This document shows, in pieces, positions 8,565 through 16,895 of a stretch of 64,000 nt of DNA. The stretch is from Geobacillus thermocatenulatus. Lineage in GTDB: Bacteria; Bacillota; Bacilli; Bacillales; Anoxybacillaceae. Position 1 is the first letter of the stretch; each line of letters opens with the position of its first letter. A program made the translations under genes and the position numbers. The notes beneath the pieces were generated by a model that did no database searches, had not been told where the DNA came from, and saw nothing but the letters and a program-made list of their open reading frames with translations. The stretch covers positions 320,001-384,000 of the forward strand of contig NZ_NEWK01000001.1 of NCBI RefSeq assembly GCF_002217655.1, in the 5' to 3' direction.

Positions 8565-8911
8565 CAGACGATGCATAGGTCTAAAAGGGATGTCGCTTCG
8601 CTGTCCACTGCTGGTGATCGAGGTGCCAGTTGCTCAATGAAAAGAGTTGACGTATGATGGAGTCAAAAACAGCGGCATATGTCTGAAGAGAGGAAAGAAG
8701 GCAGCGTCAAAAGTTGGATGAAAACGCCATACAGACGATTCCATTGAGGATTCGCCCTTGACCGCCCCCATCAAAGGTGCGAAGGGTTCGCCCAGGACGA
8801 CGGGGGCAAAAAAGAAAGCGATCGAAAAGCCGTCGTTCCCATCTCCAAATGTTCACTTCGACACGGTTCGGTTGGTCAAAGGTCATCCGGAAAAAAGGAA
8901 GGGGAGAAAAG
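8565..8911. other. Intergenic region without a recognised gene
   Basis: I see no credible gene in these 347 bp. A short inverted pair, GCCCCCATC (8764) and GACGGGGGC (8800), could form a weak hairpin. The last 20 bp hold the AAGGAAGGGG ribosome site of the DUF1284 gene. Confidence 0.5.
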
Positions 8912-9346
8912 ATGAAACCGGTTCGTTTGCGCGGCCATCATTTGCTTTGTGTGCACGGATTTCGCGGCATGGGCTACAGCCCGTCGTTTGTGGAAAAAAT
9001 GTGGGAGATCGTGGCCCGCATTCGCGATGAACACGACGATTTCCCGATTGAAGTCGTCGCGGCGCTTGACGAGGCTTGCCTCGCCTGCCCTCATCATGGG
9101 GAGACAACGTGTGAAGCCGGCCCGAATTCGGATGCTCACGTCCGTTCGCTTGATGGAAACGTCATTCGCCATTTAGGCTTGGAACCGGGCAATGTGTATT
9201 GGAAGTCCGAACTGATCCGGCGGACGGCGGAACGAGTCAAGCCGGATGATTTGGACGAGTTGTGCCGCAACTGCTCGTGGCTGCCGTACGGCGTCTGCAA
9301 AGAAGGAATCGCCAACGTCCGCCGCGGCAATGTGGCACAAACGTGA
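8912..9346 (+). CDS. DUF1284 domain protein
   Basis: The 144-residue protein begins KPVRLRGHHLLCVHGFRGMG, the hallmark of DUF1284. Six conserved-looking Cys residues follow in two groups (CLACPHHGETTC and LCRNCSWLPYGVC), suggesting a metal or iron-sulfur site. The start at 8912 follows AAGGAAGGGGAGAAAAG. The biochemical role of the family is not known to me. It is a single-gene unit between a mobile element and aspartokinase. Confidence 0.85.
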   Translation: MKPVRLRGHHLLCVHGFRGMGYSPSFVEKMWEIVARIRDEHDDFPIEVVAALDEACLACPHHGETTCEAGPNSDAHVRSLDGNVIRHLGLEPGNVYWKSELIRRTAERVKPDDLDELCRNCSWLPYGVCKEGIANVRRGNVAQT

Positions 9347-9384
9347 GGCAGAGCGGCCGTTTTCGGAAACATCAAGGAGGAACG

Positions 9385-9540
9385 ATGGAAAAACGGCGTT
9401 GCGCTGAACCAGCATTCGTTCGTCAAGGCGGGGGATCTGTGGCAGCGCCGCCTTTCCGACATGGCCTCATCTGTTTGATGGGGAATCATGGCCGGCGATG
9501 GCGGCGGTTTTGGACGTTGGCGGAAATTTCTAAAAAGTGA
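9385..9540 (+). CDS. Small ORF of 51 codons, possibly a frameshifted remnant
   Basis: An AAGGAGG ribosome site precedes ATG 9385, and the frame encodes a very basic 51-residue peptide (MEKRRCAEPAFVRQGGG...). The composition is odd. Dropping one A from the A5 tract at 9389-9393 gives a different 30-residue frame (MENGVALNQHSFVKAGDLWQ...) with a more protein-like composition. Either a small protein with an indel or the stub of a lost gene is possible. Confidence 0.35.
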   Translation: MEKRRCAEPAFVRQGGGSVAAPPFRHGLICLMGNHGRRWRRFWTLAEISKK

Positions 9541-9612
9541 ATAGTTCCATGGGCGGAAAAATGTGATATGATAAACAATTATAGAGACTTTCGACAGAAA
9601 GGGTCATGAACG

Positions 9613-10989
9613 ATGAAAGTAGCCAAATTCGGTGGAAGTTCGGTGGCGAGCGCCGCGCAATTCCGCAAAGTGGCCGATATCATCAGCTCCGATATCGAGC
9701 GCCGCATCGTCGTCGTGTCGGCGCCGGGGAAACGGTACAAAGACGATGTCAAAGTGACCGATATGCTCATAAAGCTGGCTGAACAAGTTGTGGCTGGCGA
9801 GCCGCATGAGGAAACGATGGAAGCGATCGTGAAGCGGTATGCGGACATTGCCAATGAGCTGGGGCTGGAAGCTGACGGCTTTTTGGCCGAGCTTGTCGAT
9901 GATTTGCAGTCGAAAATCAGCGCCTATCGAAGCGAGCCGCCTCGATTGTTTGACGCCATAAAAGCAAGCGGCGAAGATCATAACGCAAAGCTTATGGCGC
10001 TCTATCTGCAAGATCGCGGGCTTGAGGCGAGCTACGTCAGCCCGCTTGAAGCCGGCATCATCGTCACCGATGAGCCGGGCAACGCCCAAGTGCTGCCGGA
10101 GTCGTATGACAAACTAAAGCAGCTTCGCGAACGCCGCGGTGTGCTCGTAATCCCGGGCTTTTTCGGGTATTCCCCGTCCGGCCATATCGTCACGTTCCCG
10201 CGCGGCGGGTCGGATATTACGGGCTCGATCGTCGCCGCGGGCGTCAAAGCGGACGTGTACGAAAACTTTACCGACGTCGACTCGATTTATTGCGTCAATC
10301 CGTCCATCGTTGCCGATGCCCGCAAGCTGAAAGAAATCACGTACCGCGAGATGCGCGAGCTGTCGTATTCCGGTTTTTCCGTCTTCCATGACGAGGCGCT
10401 GGAACCCGTCTATCGCGCCGGCATTCCTGTCTGTGTGAAAAACACGAACAATCCGGCTGCCCCAGGCACATGGATCGTTGCCAAGCGCAACCACATCGAA
10501 GAACCGGTTGCCGGCATTGCGAGCGACACGGGCTTTTGCAGCATCAACATCAGCAAATACTTAATGAACCGCGAAATCGGCTTTGGCCGGCGCGTGTTGC
10601 AAATTTTAGAAGACGAAGGCATCTCCTACGAACATACGCCGTCCGGCATCGACAACATGTCGATCATTTTGCGGGCGGATCAGCTTGCGGAGGGAAAAGA
10701 GGAGCGCATCCTCGCCCGCATCCGCGAAGAGCTTGCCGTCGATGAGGTGACGATTGAGTACGGCTTGGCGCTCATTATGGTCGTCGGCGAAGGGATGGAA
10801 AAAACGATCGGGATGGCGGCGAAAGCCACGACCGCACTTGCTGATGCCAACATCAACTTGGAGATGATCAACCAAGGCTCGTCCGAAGTGAGCATGATGT
10901 TCGGCGTGAAGGAAGAAGTCGTCAACGAGGCGGTTCGCGCCTTGTACAACGCCTACTTCCAACAGGCAGCCGTCAGCCCCCTTTCTTAA
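9613..10989 (+). CDS. Aspartokinase (class III, YclM/ThrD-like)
   Basis: The 458-residue enzyme phosphorylates aspartate, the first step towards lysine, threonine and methionine. MKVAKFGGSSVASAAQF is the kinase start, FPRGGSDITGSIVAAG the nucleotide site, and two ACT domains form the C-terminal third (ending near INLEMINQGSSEVSMMFGV). The undivided length and lack of an internal start place it with the YclM/ThrD aspartokinase III rather than the LysC alpha/beta type. A TATGAT -10 box lies upstream at about 9567. I see no lysine riboswitch in the leader. Confidence 0.9.
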   Translation: MKVAKFGGSSVASAAQFRKVADIISSDIERRIVVVSAPGKRYKDDVKVTDMLIKLAEQVVAGEPHEETMEAIVKRYADIANELGLEADGFLAELVDDLQSKISAYRSEPPRLFDAIKASGEDHNAKLMALYLQDRGLEASYVSPLEAGIIVTDEPGNAQVLPESYDKLKQLRERRGVLVIPGFFGYSPSGHIVTFPRGGSDITGSIVAAGVKADVYENFTDVDSIYCVNPSIVADARKLKEITYREMRELSYSGFSVFHDEALEPVYRAGIPVCVKNTNNPAAPGTWIVAKRNHIEEPVAGIASDTGFCSINISKYLMNREIGFGRRVLQILEDEGISYEHTPSGIDNMSIILRADQLAEGKEERILARIREELAVDEVTIEYGLALIMVVGEGMEKTIGMAAKATTALADANINLEMINQGSSEVSMMFGVKEEVVNEAVRALYNAYFQQAAVSPLS

Positions 10990-10996
10990 TGTGAAA

Positions 10997-11040
10997 CAGG
11001 CGTCCGAAACTCGGGCGCCTATTTTTTATGAACCGAGAAG
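10997..11040 (+). terminator. Aspartokinase terminator, tail duplicated 60 bp downstream
   Basis: AGGCGTCCGA and TCGGGCGCCT form an imperfect stem followed by ATTTTTT. The distal part of the hairpin, the T run and the next 14 bp (CCTATTTTTTATGAACCGAG) recur exactly at 11078-11097 without a proper stem. Confidence 0.75.
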
Positions 11041-11431
11041 CTCGTCAGCCCGACAAATCCGCAGAATGACAAACTGGCCTATTTTTTATGAACCGAGAAG
11101 CCCCCATTTTCGCGCGATCAGCGGAAGGGGGAATCCATCAGCATCTTCCATCACGGATGTTCCCCAACGCTCCCAAAGTGTCTTGAAAGAAGGATTTCGT
11201 TGGGACAGCCAAACCGCAGGGACAGACGGGGATGGTCTGGCTGGCAGTCTGCCTTATGGCAGGTGTCCCCGAGAATCTCCCGCCTCTAAGCGTTTGCGTA
11301 GAGGGGAGAGCGTTCAAGCGCTCTAAGCCGGGCTTTCTTCTTTATTTTCGCTCATTGGCGTACATAATAGCGGTGTGTTCGGAAAATACTACCAATGTAT
11401 GCCGAAGAAAGCGAAAGGGAGGAAAGAATGG
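11041..11431 (+). repeat. Terminator-tail repeat and IS200/IS605-type right-end scar
   Basis: The first 60 bp carry the second copy of the aspartokinase terminator tail. At 11277-11308 a hairpin CTCCCGCCTCT/AGAGGGGAG is followed by AGCGTTCAA, very like the scar at 51785-51833. Upstream is a small hairpin CTGCC/GGCAG (11249-11262). This looks like the 3' tail of a TnpB-type IS605 element whose gene has gone. No coding sequence is credible here. The ribosome site of the next gene lies at 11418-11422. Confidence 0.5.
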
Positions 11432-12331
11432 ATGCGGCAGTGGCTAGGAATGGTCGTGATGGTCGCCGTTTTCGCTTCGTTTCCAGCTGGAGCGGCCGCC
11501 ATCAGCCGAAGCGAGCTGGAGCAGTACGCTCGAAGCGTCGGCTGGACAGTGAGCGACTTGTTGGACTATTTGGATCGATACGGCTTGACAGCCGCCGATT
11601 TTCGCACGATGGATGAGCTGAAGCAATGGCTCGGCACGCCCATAACCGACGAGCGGCTTCACGCCGTGCTGCGCCGGCACGGACTGACGGTCGAGGAGCT
11701 CGAGGCGCTGCTTGGCCAGTTTGGTGAAACAGTGCAAGACTACCCATTTGTCGAAGACTTGGACCGGGCCATCCGTTTTTACTCACAGCACAACGCCGCC
11801 ATGCAGCAAATCAACGACTTGCTTGGGGCCATGGGGATGACGGAACAAGAAGTGCGCGCCCTCACCCGTCATATCGCCTCGCTTGACGGCCCGCAGGTAG
11901 CGGGGGGGCTTTTGGCGCTTCGTGAGCGGCTGCGCCCGTTTGCGGAGACGGAAGGGCCGTGGACGGATAAAGAGCGCCGCCAACTGCGGGAGATGTGGGA
12001 AGAGGGGCTTCGCCTGCTTGAACTTGAGGCGGACGTGCCGGACATCAAGACGGCCGGAGCGGCGCCGATCCATGTTCGCTTGTACACCCGCCAAGGCGAG
12101 AAGGTCGCCGATATCGCCATAACGCGCGAGATGCTCGCATCAGGCTACATCATCCGCGCTGGGGAGAAAGGCATTGACGCCGGGCTGCTGGCTGTTGAGA
12201 TGAAAGGAAAGATGTATGGAGAAAAACTGCCGGAGACGGCGTCGCCGTATTTGGCCTATACATGGGCCGGGCTGCTGCTCGCTTCTGCCGGGTTTCTTCT
12301 TTACCGGTGGGTCGGGCGGCTGAAAGGGTGA
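11432..12331 (+). CDS. Processed acidic surface protein with LPXTA sorting signal
   Basis: The 299-residue protein has a signal peptide (MRQWLGMVVMVAVFASFPAG, cut near AAA), a helical acidic body with repeated units (YGLTAADFRTMDELKQWLG, HGLTVEELEALLGQFGE), and a C-terminal sorting signal: LPETA, a hydrophobic span (LAYTWAGLLLASAGFLLY) and the basic tail RWVGRLKG. It matches the acidic surface proteins with an LPXTA motif known in Bacillales beside a dedicated sortase, and the sortase follows 6 bp downstream. The start at 11432 is chosen for GGAGG at 9-nt spacing; longer in-frame starts exist. The final location is probably the cell wall. Confidence 0.85.
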   Translation: MRQWLGMVVMVAVFASFPAGAAAISRSELEQYARSVGWTVSDLLDYLDRYGLTAADFRTMDELKQWLGTPITDERLHAVLRRHGLTVEELEALLGQFGETVQDYPFVEDLDRAIRFYSQHNAAMQQINDLLGAMGMTEQEVRALTRHIASLDGPQVAGGLLALRERLRPFAETEGPWTDKERRQLREMWEEGLRLLELEADVPDIKTAGAAPIHVRLYTRQGEKVADIAITREMLASGYIIRAGEKGIDAGLLAVEMKGKMYGEKLPETASPYLAYTWAGLLLASAGFLLYRWVGRLKG

Positions 12332-12337
12332 AGGAAC

Positions 12338-12967
12338 GTGAACGGCAAGCCCACGCGGTTTTCGTGGGGGCGCCGGGCCGCGCAATGGGCGGCGCTTTGG
12401 GCGATCGTCGTCGGGGCGGCGACAGCCGGCTGGAACGGCTATTGGTACACCGTCGGCCGGATGGCGGTCAAGCGTGATGCCCCTCAGCCTTCCCCACCGC
12501 CGACCGCACCCCCTCCAACGGAACGCTCGACGCAAAAAGACGCGCCGCTTGGCGCCCGCCTTGGCGAACTCGCCATTCCGAAGCTCGGGGCGGTGATTCC
12601 GGTGTATGAAGGCGTCCGTGAACAAGAATTGCGTCGAGGTGTCGGCCATTACCCAGCGAGCGATTGGCCAGGGGAAAAAGGGCATGTTGTGCTATCTGGG
12701 CACCGCGATACTGTGTTCCGCCGCTTTGGCGAGCTCAAGATCGGCGATGCGCTCGTCATTCGGACGGATCGCGCGGCCATCCATTACCGCATCGTCAACA
12801 TCCGCATCGTCGATGACGACGACCGGACCGTTTTGGTTGACAAAGCGCGCCCAACGCTGACGGTGACGACGTGCTACCCGTTTCGCCTCATCGGCCGCGC
12901 TCCGAAACGCTGCATCGTCACCGCCCGCCCGGTCCGGGTCGAGGCCCTGGCGTTTCCAAGAGGATGA
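12338..12967 (+). CDS. Class D sortase
   Basis: The 209-residue membrane-anchored transpeptidase has an N-terminal membrane helix (AAQWAALWAIVVGAATAGW), a Pro-rich linker, and the sortase fold with the catalytic His in HVVLSGHRDTVF and the catalytic Cys in TLTVTTCYPF; an Arg follows near FRLIGRAPKR. The start is GTG at 12338. It is co-transcribed with the LPETA protein, its likely only substrate nearby. Class D is inferred from the partner and the TLTTC-type motif. Confidence 0.88.
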   Translation: MNGKPTRFSWGRRAAQWAALWAIVVGAATAGWNGYWYTVGRMAVKRDAPQPSPPPTAPPPTERSTQKDAPLGARLGELAIPKLGAVIPVYEGVREQELRRGVGHYPASDWPGEKGHVVLSGHRDTVFRRFGELKIGDALVIRTDRAAIHYRIVNIRIVDDDDRTVLVDKARPTLTVTTCYPFRLIGRAPKRCIVTARPVRVEALAFPRG

Positions 12968-12998
12968 TCCATTTGCCTGCCGGAAGGCAAACAAACAA

Positions 12999-13026
12999 GG
13001 CTGGAAAGCACGCCCTCCAGCCTTTT
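12999..13026. terminator. Bidirectional terminator between sortase and YwpF
   Basis: GGCTGGA and TCCAGCC form a stem with TTTT on the plus side. It serves the sortase unit and may also act on the convergent ywpF gene. Confidence 0.65.
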
Positions 13027-13465
13027 ACCTCTTCCGTTCATGCGGCGCCTTGGCATCGATTCGCTCATGCATTTGCTGGCGAAACTCTTGAAGCAGCGCT
13101 TCGCCTTGCAGCCCTTTCTTGACAAGGCCGGCCAGCACGACTTCCGCCAAATGGGTGCGCCGCGGGATCATGAGCCCTTCCATCAAGACGCTGATATGGC
13201 CATTCATTTTCGTGATCGAACGGACGGCGACGAGCATGTTGGCCGGGTCGTTGCTTCTGTGGGTGATCGTCACTTGCAGTTGAAACTCCGCACGTCTCTG
13301 CAAGCTCACAAACATCGGCTCATAGTCATCATCCAAATACGCTTCCACAAGCCAGCGGTTTTGCCCGTCTTCCTTATTGATGATCAATCCGTCAATAAAC
13401 GGGATGTCTTGGCGGTGCATGTCGTCATCGATGACGGAGAGCCCGACAAGCTTGAACGTTTTCAT
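13025..13465 (-). CDS. ywpF: YwpF family protein
   Basis: The 146-residue protein ([15 protein letters not shown]...) resembles YwpF of Bacillus, a small cytosolic family of unknown function. In Bacillus ywpF lies next to ssbB (ywpH), and here too it is divergent from an SsbB gene, which supports the call. The start at 13465 follows GAGGTGG; a GTG three codons upstream is possible. The last third is polar and helical ([18 protein letters not shown]). Confidence 0.7.
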   Translation of the reverse strand: MKTFKLVGLSVIDDDMHRQDIPFIDGLIINKEDGQNRWLVEAYLDDDYEPMFVSLQRRAEFQLQVTITHRSNDPANMLVAVRSITKMNGHISVLMEGLMIPRRTHLAEVVLAGLVKKGLQGEALLQEFRQQMHERIDAKAPHERKR

Positions 13466-13584
13466 CTCGTCCACCTCGTTCTCACGGTCTTATCCAAGAT
13501 TATACCACAGGCGGACGAGAGAAGAAAAACGGGATGCGGCTCCTGATGTTGAAAAACGATTTATATGTTTTCCGTCGGATGGCA

Positions 13585-13681
13585 AAAACGCCATTTTGCT
13601 CCGCCATTGTCGACGGAGATTTCGCCTTTTTCGCTGGATTCCATCCATAGAATGTAGAAAAAATGCAAAAATCGCGATTTT
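13585..13681. promoter_or_regulatory. AT-box-like dyads upstream of ssbB
   Basis: AAAACGCCATTTT (13585-13597) fits the ComK AT-box AAAA-N5-TTTT exactly, and AAAATCGCGATTTT (13668-13681) is a perfect 14-bp palindrome of the AAAA-N6-TTTT form. The 83-bp distance is larger than known ComK box pairs, so they may not work together. ssbB is a ComK target in Bacillus subtilis, which is why I list them. Confidence 0.35.
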
Positions 13682-13745
13682 ACGACCTAAAACGAGATTC
13701 GTTATCATAAAGGTGCGGTGGAGGAAAGGGGGGATGCGCCAACAC

Positions 13746-14093
13746 ATGATCAATCAAGTCGTGTTGGTCGGCCGATTGACGAAAGACCCTGAGCTTCGCT
13801 ATACGGCCGAAGGGGCTGCCGTCGCGACTGTCACGCTGGCGGTGGCGAGAAATTTTCGCAACGCGGAAGGAGGGATTGACGCCGATTTCGTTCCGTGCGT
13901 TTTATGGCGGAAAACGGCGGAACATACCGCCAATTATTGCCGAAAAGGTTCGATGGTGGCGGTGACTGGGAGAATCCAGACGCGCCGCTACGATAAAAAA
14001 GACGGTCAACGCGTCTATGTCACCGAAGTCGTCGCGGAGTCCGTCCAATTTCTCCACTCTGGCAAGAAACCAGAATGGCCAGAGCACGTATAG
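13746..14093 (+). CDS. ssbB: Single-stranded DNA-binding protein, SsbB type
   Basis: The 115-residue protein is a short SSB: an OB fold ([55 protein letters not shown]) with no acidic C-terminal tail. That is the form of the competence-related SsbB rather than SsbA. The start is 13746 or, with better ribosome-site spacing, ATG 13734 (four more residues). It binds ssDNA during transformation in Bacillus. Position next to ywpF supports the identity. Confidence 0.85.
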   Translation: MINQVVLVGRLTKDPELRYTAEGAAVATVTLAVARNFRNAEGGIDADFVPCVLWRKTAEHTANYCRKGSMVAVTGRIQTRRYDKKDGQRVYVTEVVAESVQFLHSGKKPEWPEHV

Positions 14094-14167
14094 TCGTTTC
14101 CCCATCCATGCCTTTCAAAGCGAATCCCCAAGAGAAAGAACGTGTCCCCAAACACTCCCCCAACGGA

Positions 14168-14198
14168 TGGCGCTAGCACGTCGTTGTTAGCGCTTTTT
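14168..14198 (+). terminator. Terminator after ssbB
   Basis: GGCGCTA and TTAGCGC form a stem around GCACGTCGTTG and are followed by seven T. Confidence 0.8.
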
Positions 14199-14214
14199 TT
14201 CAGCATGAGGGGAG

Positions 14215-14622
14215 CTACATGAGCTCGGCGCACTCTTTCACGATCGTCACGATCATCGTTTCGACATGTTTCCGCTTTTTATCCGGCAGCTTCGCGAGCG
14301 CGTACACCGCTTCGCTCATCTCCCGGTTCTGAAGCAAGTAGTCCAACGCCGCGAGCGCTGTTTCGTGCACGTCCGCTGTTCCGTATATGTCCGTTACTTC
14401 GCGCAGCAGCTCGCGCTGGCGTGTTTCGCCGCCAAGCAAAAAATCGGCGCTGACGCCAAACAACTGGCAGAGCTTCTCAAGCGACTGCACATCCGGAAGC
14501 AAGCTGCCGTTTTCCCATTTGCTGATTTGCGAACGCGACACGTTTAGCTGCTCGGCCAGCTGTTCCTGTGTCCAGCGCCGTTCTTTTCGCAATCGTTTGA
14601 GCGTTTCCCCAAGGTTTGTCAT
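14215..14622 (-). CDS. XRE-family transcriptional regulator
   Basis: The 135-residue protein begins with a Cro/CI-type helix-turn-helix (LGETLKRLRKERRWTQEQLA, then VSRSQISKWENGSLLPD and LEKLCQLFGVSADFLLGG). The C-terminal half is helical with no known sensor domain, and ends LPDKKRKHVETMIVTIVKEC. It is a single gene in no obvious operon; its target is unknown. Confidence 0.88.
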   Translation of the reverse strand: MTNLGETLKRLRKERRWTQEQLAEQLNVSRSQISKWENGSLLPDVQSLEKLCQLFGVSADFLLGGETRQRELLREVTDIYGTADVHETALAALDYLLQNREMSEAVYALAKLPDKKRKHVETMIVTIVKECAELM

Positions 14623-14830
14623 CGTTTGTCACCACGCTTTTCATCATTACTCTTTAAAGATAGAAAAGCGCGGAGGCAATGGTTGTTCCTTTTTGGACCA
14701 TTTCTTTATTCGTTTCCAAATTAGAACATATTTGTCGATTATTCTGTCGTTCGGCCTCTTTTTTGCCCAGGAAGCACATAGTACAATTAGTTAAAAATGG
14801 GAAATTTATAAGCAAAAAGAGGGGGTCAAG

Positions 14831-15340
14831 GTGAACATTTATCTTGCCGATTTTGTCATTTGTGAACGAAACGGGCACAAGCATACGCAAAAACTGTACC
14901 ATATCTATATTAAGGAAATGAAAAATCCGTTTTCCGTTCGGCTGAAAACGATCGCCCCGGCCAGTTTCACCGATTCGCTGCGCTCGCTGAAAAACGAAGG
15001 TGGACGGATGCGATTTTCGTCTGAAGGCGAGGCGCTGTTTCGCACGATCACGTGCTCGTCCGAAGCTCAGCTCTATTTTGTGTTTAAATGCACGAGCCAG
15101 TTGTACATGTTTATCGTCAAGCTCGACCTTCGCCAAAAAAAGTTTACCGTCGCCCTCTACGAGTGGAACGAACCGAAGCAAAAATACATCCCGATCCGCG
15201 TTGACGAATGGCTGGCGATGGAAAAACAGCTCATTTATGAAGTGCTGCAGTCGATTTACCTTGTCGATGATCGGCGTGTGTCGCACTTGTTCGCCAATCT
15301 GTCGCGTCCGAAACGGGGAACACCCCATTCCGGTTCATGA
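14831..15340 (+). CDS. Protein of unknown function, 169 residues
   Basis: The start is GTG at 14831 behind AGAGGGGG. The sequence MNIYLADFVICERNGHKHTQ opens a mixed alpha/beta protein with no signal peptide or membrane span. It contains FSVRLKTIAPASFTDSLRSL and YFVFKCTSQLYMFIVKLDL. I recognise no family. It lies 157 bp before a cell-wall endopeptidase on the same strand. Confidence 0.6.
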   Translation: MNIYLADFVICERNGHKHTQKLYHIYIKEMKNPFSVRLKTIAPASFTDSLRSLKNEGGRMRFSSEGEALFRTITCSSEAQLYFVFKCTSQLYMFIVKLDLRQKKFTVALYEWNEPKQKYIPIRVDEWLAMEKQLIYEVLQSIYLVDDRRVSHLFANLSRPKRGTPHSGS

Positions 15341-15497
15341 TCTTCTTTCTTCTCCCAATGGAAAAAAGCATTTCCTTTCATGGCTTTCATACGATATACT
15401 GAAAATAGAGAACATTGCCGCACCTCATCTTAAACATCCATTTCAGGACAAGATGACAACAAACGAAAGAAGCGGCGAAGGGAGAGAGGACGCATCC

Positions 15498-16853
15498 GTG
15501 AAACCGAATCACGCCTTCTTTGCCGCTGCTATGGTTTCGTCCTTTTTTCTTGCCCCGGATGACAGCCAGGCAGCGGAATGGAAAACAGGCATGAGTTCCC
15601 CCGAGATTGCACAAATTCAGCAGCGTTTAAAAGAACGAGGCTTTTTTACATACCCAAACGCGACCGGCTACTTTGGCGCCATCACTGAAGAAGCGGTCAA
15701 AGCGTTCCAACGGGCGATGCATTTGCCGGCCACCGGCATCGTCGATGACGCCACCTACCTGAAACTCCAAAGCGCGCCTGCGTCAAACGACGAGTTGGCA
15801 GTCGGGTCCCACGGCGCGGCCGTCCGCGATTTGCAGCACCGGCTGAAACAGCTCGGCTATTTTCGCTATCCGCAAATCACCGGCTACTACGGCGTCGTGA
15901 CCGCCGATGCGGTGAAGCAGTTTCAGCGGGCGAACGGGCTTCCTGCCACAGGCCGGGCGGATCGTGGGACGCTTGAACGGCTGAAGCAAAAAGCAACAAG
16001 TCAGCCAGCCGAGTCAACTGACACGCTGACGATCGGTTCGCGCGGCGACGGCGTCCGCAAGCTGCAGCAACTGCTCAAACAACTCGGCTACTTTACCTAT
16101 TCGGACATCACCGGCTACTATGGGGTGCTGACGGCCGACGCGGTCCGCCGCTTCCAACGCGACTATGGCTTGCCTGCAACCGGCGCCGTTGACCGCCAAA
16201 CCGCCGCCCGCCTCGCGAGCGCGGCAAAAGCGAAAACAACTCCGCCTGCACCGACCAAAAGCGAGCGTCAAGCGGTTCGCTTCTCAATCGGCGCGCTCGG
16301 CGACGACGTCAAGCGCATTCAGACGAAGCTGAAAGAGCTCGGCTACTTTGACGAGGGCATCACCGGCTACTACGGCGCCGCCACCGCCGATGCCGTCCGC
16401 CGCTTCCAGCAGGCGGCCAAACTCCCCGCAACCGGCGTCGTGGACGGCGAAACATATGAGCGCCTGCTTGGACAAGCCCCTGCGGCGAAGCTGGACGTCA
16501 TCGAACTTGTCGCCGATGCGGCCGAACTGCTCGGCGCCCCGTACGTTTGGGGCGGCGAGACGCCGGAAGAGGGATTTGACTGCAGTGGCTTCATTTTCTA
16601 TCTTTTCCAGCAACAAGGCGTCACCGTGCCGCGCACCGTTGCGTTGATGTGGAATGCAGGGACATCCGTTTCCAGCCCGGAAGTCGGCGACATCGTCTTT
16701 TTCGCCACGACGACCAACGGCCCGTCGCACGCCGGCATCTATATCGGCAACGGCCAGTTCATCCACAGCGGCGCCTCGACCGGAGTGACGACGAGCCGCC
16801 TCGACCAGCCGTATTGGGAACAGCGGTATTTGGGGGCGAAGCGGCTGTTTTAG
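15498..16853 (+). CDS. NlpC/P60 cell-wall endopeptidase with four peptidoglycan-binding repeats
   Basis: The 451-residue protein starts at GTG 15498 behind GGAGAGAGG and has a signal peptide ending near DDSQAA. Four PG_binding_1 repeats follow (around residues 33-95, 103-165, 179-240 and 263-325), each with a form of LGYF...ITGYYG..TADAV..FQ...LPATG. The C-terminus is an NlpC/P60 domain with the catalytic Cys in EGFDCSGFIFY and His in GPSHAGIYIG and QFIHSG. It should cleave peptide stems of peptidoglycan (D,L-endopeptidase). It precedes two other exported proteins. Confidence 0.92.
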   Translation: MKPNHAFFAAAMVSSFFLAPDDSQAAEWKTGMSSPEIAQIQQRLKERGFFTYPNATGYFGAITEEAVKAFQRAMHLPATGIVDDATYLKLQSAPASNDELAVGSHGAAVRDLQHRLKQLGYFRYPQITGYYGVVTADAVKQFQRANGLPATGRADRGTLERLKQKATSQPAESTDTLTIGSRGDGVRKLQQLLKQLGYFTYSDITGYYGVLTADAVRRFQRDYGLPATGAVDRQTAARLASAAKAKTTPPAPTKSERQAVRFSIGALGDDVKRIQTKLKELGYFDEGITGYYGAATADAVRRFQQAAKLPATGVVDGETYERLLGQAPAAKLDVIELVADAAELLGAPYVWGGETPEEGFDCSGFIFYLFQQQGVTVPRTVALMWNAGTSVSSPEVGDIVFFATTTNGPSHAGIYIGNGQFIHSGASTGVTTSRLDQPYWEQRYLGAKRLF

Positions 16854-16895
16854 CATACAACACTGACAGCGAAACGCAAAAGGAGGAACCAGAAC

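Noticed and set aside
9541-9612. Lysine riboswitch before aspartokinase
   Set aside because: The leader is only about 40 nt after the -10 box and shows no aptamer; the YclM type is usually not controlled this way.
14654-15328. 224-codon open frame on the minus strand
   Set aside because: It is antisense to the 169-residue protein gene at 14831, which has the better start and composition.
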